Positions 5,537 to 8,222 of a DNA stretch of 8,222 nt are shown here, in pieces. Below the pieces are notes generated by a model that worked only from the letters and a program-made list of their open reading frames with translations, searched no databases and was not told the DNA's origin. Position 1 is the stretch's first letter. Each line of letters begins with the position of its first letter. Position numbers and translations under genes: made by a program. The stretch spans positions 1 to 8,222 of the forward strand of contig MVQS01000393.1 of NCBI GenBank assembly GCA_002067855.1. Reading direction: 5' to 3'. The DNA comes from Syntrophaceae bacterium PtaB.Bin038. GTDB lineage: Bacteria; Desulfobacterota; Syntrophia; Syntrophales; UBA2192.

Positions 5537-5542
5537 TCCCCT
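5537..5542 (-). promoter_or_regulatory. Ribosome binding site of the GHKL ATPase gene
   Basis: The minus strand reads AGGGGA, ending 2 nt before the ATG at 5534. The spacing is short, but it is the only purine-rich stretch close to a candidate start, and it favours this ATG over the in-frame ATG at 5588. Confidence 0.45.
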
Positions 5543-5599
5543 GCCGACGGCCTTCGTGCAAATGGCGGCGGCAGCGCCGGGAAGGCACGTCGGGTTTCT

Positions 5600-5628
5600 T
5601 TTTATGAGGTTGGACGGGTCCATGTCAA
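5600..5628 (-). promoter_or_regulatory. Predicted promoter of the GHKL-ATPase operon, with spacer palindrome
   Basis: The minus strand reads TTGACA (5623-5628), 17 bp, then ATAAAA (5600-5605). The -35 is perfect consensus and the -10 is good. The spacer holds TGGAC-N2-GTCCA (5611-5622), a perfect 5-bp inverted repeat placed where a repressor would block RNA polymerase. Transcription would begin near 5592, giving a leader of about 58 nt. I see no clear intrinsic terminator between the AsmA-like gene and this promoter, so some read-through from upstream is also possible. Confidence 0.6.
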
Positions 5629-5697
5629 GAAGAGGATCGTCAATCGCCCCGGGGGATCGCCCTTCTGCAACGGGAAACAAGCGGAAGCGGCGGATGC

Positions 5698-7257
5698 TCA
5701 CTTCATGAGCTCTTTCATGACATCCCCCACGCCCCTGAGGATGCGGCCGCCCTGGATGACCGCCTGCCCGCCCGACTCGACGGCGGAGAGCCCGAGGGAC
5801 CGGGCGAGGGCGATGGTGAGGCGCGTGACCATGCTCTCCTGCAGGCTGAAGGTCGGGTTGTCCAGGCTGCCCTCGACGACGAAGTCGATCTCGATGCGGT
5901 TGCCCCCGGTGCTGAGCGCGTTGACGACGAGGTCCCGCGGGACCCCGAGGAACCTGTCCGTCAGACCCCCCCGCCCGGCAAACCGGAGGTCGCGCAGCAC
6001 CGAGCGCGCCGGGGCGCGGAGCATGCGGCCCCGAATGCCCAGGTCCACGTCGAGGTCGATGAAGCCCCTGGTGATGTCGACGTCGCCCTTCCTGCGCACG
6101 TAGGGTTTGAAGGCGGTCAGATCGAGGTTTCGGAGGGCCACCGCGGCGCCGGTGTCGAGCGACGCGAGCGCCGTCGTCCCGGAGGCGGACAGCTCACCCG
6201 TGCCCTGGCTGCCGGGCAGGCGGGCGGCGAGCCTGAAGGCCGTGACCCGGCCGTCCGCCGGGAAGGCAAGCTGATCGGCCGTGAGGTCGATGTCGGTGAT
6301 GCGCACGGGATGGGGCGGCCGGGCGATCTTGCCGTCCAGGTAGAGCAGCTCGCCGCCCTCGATTTTGAGGTTCTTCACCTCCACCGGGTGGCCGACGTCC
6401 TCTTTGCCCGCCTTTGCTTTCTTCGGCGGGCCGCCGGGCACCGGGGAGACGAGCTTCCCCCGCCGGTCGGTCTGCAGCCGCAGGTAGGGCTTGACCAGCG
6501 TCAGGTCGGAGAGCAGCAGGGGCTTCTTCGCCCCCTCCAGGGCCGCCGAGAAGCTCAGCATCCGGACGCGCGAGACCGGCCCTTCCCCGCCCCCGTCGAG
6601 GATGACGAGGTTTTGCCCCTCGAAGGTGCCGCTGACGGCCGGTGCATCGATACGGACGGACCCGCGGCCGCTTGCGGACCCCGCGACAAGGCCGCCGGCA
6701 AGCTCCGTCCGGAAGTCGAAGGTCGAGGACCGCTCTTCGAGCGGGTAGGCGAGGTGATCGAGCCGCAGGTGCAGGTTCCGCAGCTCCACCCGGTTGGGTT
6801 CCGGCCGGCTGTGGTCCTGGAAGACGAGCGTGCCGTCGGCGATCTCGACCCGGCCGATCGTCACGGGCATCGGCTTCGATTCGGAGGGGGCCCCCGGCTT
6901 CCTCCCCGTCGCGGCGGGCATCACGAGCCGCCCGTCCCGGTCGATCTCGAGGGCCAGGGACGGCCCCTCGAGGACGACGCTGGAGACGGAGATGTCGCGC
7001 CTGAGGAGGCTGAGGATGTCCGGCGCGAGGACGATCCGCCGGGCCTGCGCCGTCACCCGTCCCTCCTTCAGGAAGCGCGGCTCGACGACTTCGACACGGT
7101 TCCAGCCCAGGGAGATGCCCTCGACGGCGAAGTTCTCGCCCAGGGCCTGCTCGAGCTGATGCTTGACGATGCGGTTTGCCTGTGTGGCCAGGACGACGAT
7201 CGCCACGGCCAGGACGGCCGCGGCGGCAGCGCCGATGAGAATGAGCTTCTTTTTCAC
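5698..7257 (-). CDS. AsmA/DUF748-like inner-membrane-anchored envelope protein
   Basis: This 519-aa protein has one N-terminal membrane anchor (residues 4-25, LILIGAAAAAVLAVAIVVLA, after MKKK). A long beta-rich periplasmic part follows, typical of the AsmA-like/DUF748 family, whose members are thought to help lipid or outer-membrane homeostasis. The body has two similar blocks, about 90-186 and 250-347. Each holds a strand with L.L..DR.G.LV (101-112 and 259-270), a Pro/Lys-rich linker, and a segment of V.I..L.IE.G.L type ending in YPLEE.../FPADG.... The C-terminal part (375-475) includes LDLTAFKPYVRRKGDVDI, DLDVDLGIRG and FVVEGSLDNPTFSLQES, the kind of tail seen in DUF748 proteins. The start is GTG at 7257 with GAGGGG upstream and no nearby ATG. 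It is monocistronic or leads weakly into the ATPase operon. It is probably chromosomal background. The family is likely; exact role unknown. Confidence 0.85.
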   Translation of the reverse strand: MKKKLILIGAAAAAVLAVAIVVLATQANRIVKHQLEQALGENFAVEGISLGWNRVEVVEPRFLKEGRVTAQARRIVLAPDILSLLRRDISVSSVVLEGPSLALEIDRDGRLVMPAATGRKPGAPSESKPMPVTIGRVEIADGTLVFQDHSRPEPNRVELRNLHLRLDHLAYPLEERSSTFDFRTELAGGLVAGSASGRGSVRIDAPAVSGTFEGQNLVILDGGGEGPVSRVRMLSFSAALEGAKKPLLLSDLTLVKPYLRLQTDRRGKLVSPVPGGPPKKAKAGKEDVGHPVEVKNLKIEGGELLYLDGKIARPPHPVRITDIDLTADQLAFPADGRVTAFRLAARLPGSQGTGELSASGTTALASLDTGAAVALRNLDLTAFKPYVRRKGDVDITRGFIDLDVDLGIRGRMLRAPARSVLRDLRFAGRGGLTDRFLGVPRDLVVNALSTGGNRIEIDFVVEGSLDNPTFSLQESMVTRLTIALARSLGLSAVESGGQAVIQGGRILRGVGDVMKELMK

Positions 7258-7337
7258 GATGGGCCCCTCTGTCTCCGGCCTGCCCGTCGGGCCTTCCCGG
7301 GCGGCAGGAGAGGCTGCAAGCGGAATTTCCTCGGTTC

Positions 7338-7366
7338 ACTATACAACGATGCTGCGGGGGGATCAA
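7338..7366 (-). promoter_or_regulatory. Predicted promoter of the AsmA-like gene
   Basis: The minus strand reads TTGATC (7361-7366), a 17-bp spacer, then TATAGT (7338-7343), a near-consensus sigma70 pair. Transcription would start near 7331 and leave a leader of about 74 nt before the GTG at 7257. The leader is rich in GC inverted repeats (around 7280-7310), which could fold, but I see no recognised riboswitch. Confidence 0.6.
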
Positions 7367-7478
7367 CCGGGGCCTCTCGAACGGCCCCGCAACGGAACCC
7401 GGCCCCCGGGGGCGCACCGGCAGTCAACGGCGCAGCGCGGCACCCGGGAAAGCCGGGCATCGTCTCCGTCAGAGACCC

Positions 7479-7506
7479 TTGCATCCTCGCCGGACTCTGG
7501 CATACT
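7479..7506 (+). promoter_or_regulatory. Candidate promoter of the lipoprotein gene
   Basis: TTGCAT (7479-7484), 16 bp, then CATACT (7501-7506) resembles a sigma70 promoter. An alternative -10 is TACTGG (7503-7508) with an 18-bp spacer. Transcription would begin near 7513, about 20 nt before the GTG. It is divergent from the AsmA-like gene's promoter, about 110 bp away. Confidence 0.4.
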
Positions 7507-7533
7507 GGTGTCAATAGAAAGGGGGAACGACCC

Positions 7534-8217
7534 GTGCTAAGCACCCTGTTTCAGAGCCTCCGGTACCCAGCCGTCGCGGCCCTTGCGGCGATCAGCGTCG
7601 GGTGCGCCCTTCCGCAGACCTATCACTCGACCCAGCACCGGGCATTCGCGCTGACGGGCTCGGACCTGGCGCGCCACGGCCTGGCCTTCATCACCCCCTC
7701 CACCGTCACGGGGCAGGAGGAGGAGAAGCAGGCCGTCGCGTTCATTTTCACCGAGGCGCTCCACGCCCGTCGCCCGGACATCCCCGTCAAGACCCTTCCC
7801 CAGACGCTGAGCGCCGTCAACCGGGCCGGTCTCGAGGAAGCCTACAAGCAGATGTACGTGGATTACCGCGATACGGGCCTCTTCAAGCACGACAGCCTGA
7901 AGAGCGTCAGCAAGGCCACGGGCATGCGCTACCTGGGCCAGCTCAAGCTCTCGGGCTTCACGCAGGGCTCCGACGGCAGGTTGAGCGTCCTGGGCCTGAG
8001 GGTCTTCACCACCAAGCAGGCCAGCATCCGGCTGTTCTTCCAGATCTGGGACTCGGCCGAGGGCAGCATCGCCTGGGAGGGCGTCAACGAGATGCAGCAC
8101 TCAGAGGACACCCCTTCGGAGCGCGCGGTCACCCTGCAGAAGGTGCTCGAGCAGGCGGCCGGGCAGATCGTCGACCGGCTGCCGGGGAACGGGCCTGCGC
8201 CCGCCGCCGGGCGCTGA
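7534..8217 (+). CDS. Putative lipoprotein of unknown function
   Basis: This 227-aa protein has an N-terminal signal (MLSTLFQSLR then the hydrophobic YPAVAALAAISVG) ending in a lipobox-like SVGC, with Cys24 as the likely lipidated residue. The -3 position is Ser rather than the usual Leu/Val/Ile, so the lipobox is non-ideal. The mature part is soluble alpha/beta: GLAFITPSTVTGQEEEKQAV (about 50-69), then ATGMRYLGQLKLSGF, then RLFFQIWDSAEGSIAWEGVNE and a final helix ending in AAGQIVDRLP. The last elements recall periplasmic lipoproteins with CsgG/GNA1162-like alternation of strands and a terminal helix, but I cannot place it in a named family. The GTG start at 7534 is supported by AAAGGGGG (7518-7525) about 8 nt upstream and by the signal peptide beginning there. 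It is the only plus-strand gene and is divergent from the AsmA-like gene. A short Pro/Ala-rich tail closes the protein. Confidence 0.8.
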   Translation: MLSTLFQSLRYPAVAALAAISVGCALPQTYHSTQHRAFALTGSDLARHGLAFITPSTVTGQEEEKQAVAFIFTEALHARRPDIPVKTLPQTLSAVNRAGLEEAYKQMYVDYRDTGLFKHDSLKSVSKATGMRYLGQLKLSGFTQGSDGRLSVLGLRVFTTKQASIRLFFQIWDSAEGSIAWEGVNEMQHSEDTPSERAVTLQKVLEQAAGQIVDRLPGNGPAPAAGR

Positions 8218-8222
8218 CTCCG

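Noticed and set aside
5535..5588. Longer ATPase start at the in-frame ATG at 5588
   Set aside because: The added 18 residues are basic and unstructured, and the predicted transcription start near 5592 leaves no leader for it. The ATG at 5534 has AGGGGA next to it.
5630..5697. CCCCGGGG-centred sequence as terminator of the AsmA-like gene
   Set aside because: The self-complementary core has no loop and no following U-run in the minus-strand transcript, so it does not form a plausible intrinsic terminator.
6310..7533. Upstream extension of the lipoprotein frame across the AsmA-like gene
   Set aside because: The extension is antisense to a well-supported gene and has unlike composition. A ribosome binding site, a signal peptide and a lipobox-like motif all point to the GTG at 7534.
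1..8222. Mobile elements, tRNA, rRNA, CRISPR array, attachment sites
   Set aside because: By eye I found no transposase, integrase, tRNA-like cloverleaf, rRNA segment, regularly spaced repeat or paired direct repeats bounding the accessory block. A computed repeat search could still reveal short attachment repeats.

Overview
This 8.2-kb window is GC-rich bacterial DNA. A Gram-negative is likely, because it carries an AsmA/DUF748-type envelope protein and a lipoprotein. A Desulfobacterota-like (deltaproteobacterial) source is my guess from overall flavour only; there is no rRNA or tRNA to fix taxonomy. Six of the seven genes are on the minus strand, and one (the lipoprotein) is on the plus strand at the right end.

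Layout from left to right: (1) 1-773, minus, the N-terminal 257 residues of an Old Yellow Enzyme flavin oxidoreductase, truncated by the window edge, with a candidate promoter and a leader palindrome. (2) 996-1978, minus, a two-gene MNT/HEPN cassette: a winged-helix + nucleotidyltransferase fusion whose stop overlaps the start of a HEPN-domain protein. Its promoter lies inside a 44-bp near-perfect palindrome that resolves into two tandem operators 21 bp apart. (3) 2096-5534, minus, a three-gene operon joined by ATGA overlaps at both junctions: a 633-aa GHKL (Hsp90/MutL/MORC-type) ATPase, a 258-aa protein and a 255-aa protein, neither of which I can assign a function. A strong sigma70-like promoter with a small palindrome in its spacer sits just upstream. 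(4) 5698-7257, minus, an AsmA/DUF748-like membrane-anchored protein with an internal duplication. (5) 7534-8217, plus, a small putative lipoprotein, divergent from the AsmA gene.

The best candidate for an undescribed system is the GHKL-ATPase operon, possibly together with the adjacent MNT/HEPN cassette. The ATPase has all three nucleotide-binding motifs intact. Its partners carry no nuclease, helicase or methylase signature I can recognise. GHKL ATPases with uncharacterised partners, and MNT/HEPN pairs, are both recurrent in bacterial defence islands, so a conflict or genome-surveillance role is the leading inference, but nothing here proves it. The MNT/HEPN cassette is visibly less GC-rich than its neighbours, which fits separate acquisition. 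The HEPN protein lacks the usual His/Tyr in its RNase motif, so the pair may not be an ordinary toxin-antitoxin module. The outer genes (flavin oxidoreductase, AsmA protein, lipoprotein) look like ordinary chromosomal background flanking this accessory block. I saw no insertion sequence, integrase, tRNA, rRNA or CRISPR array.
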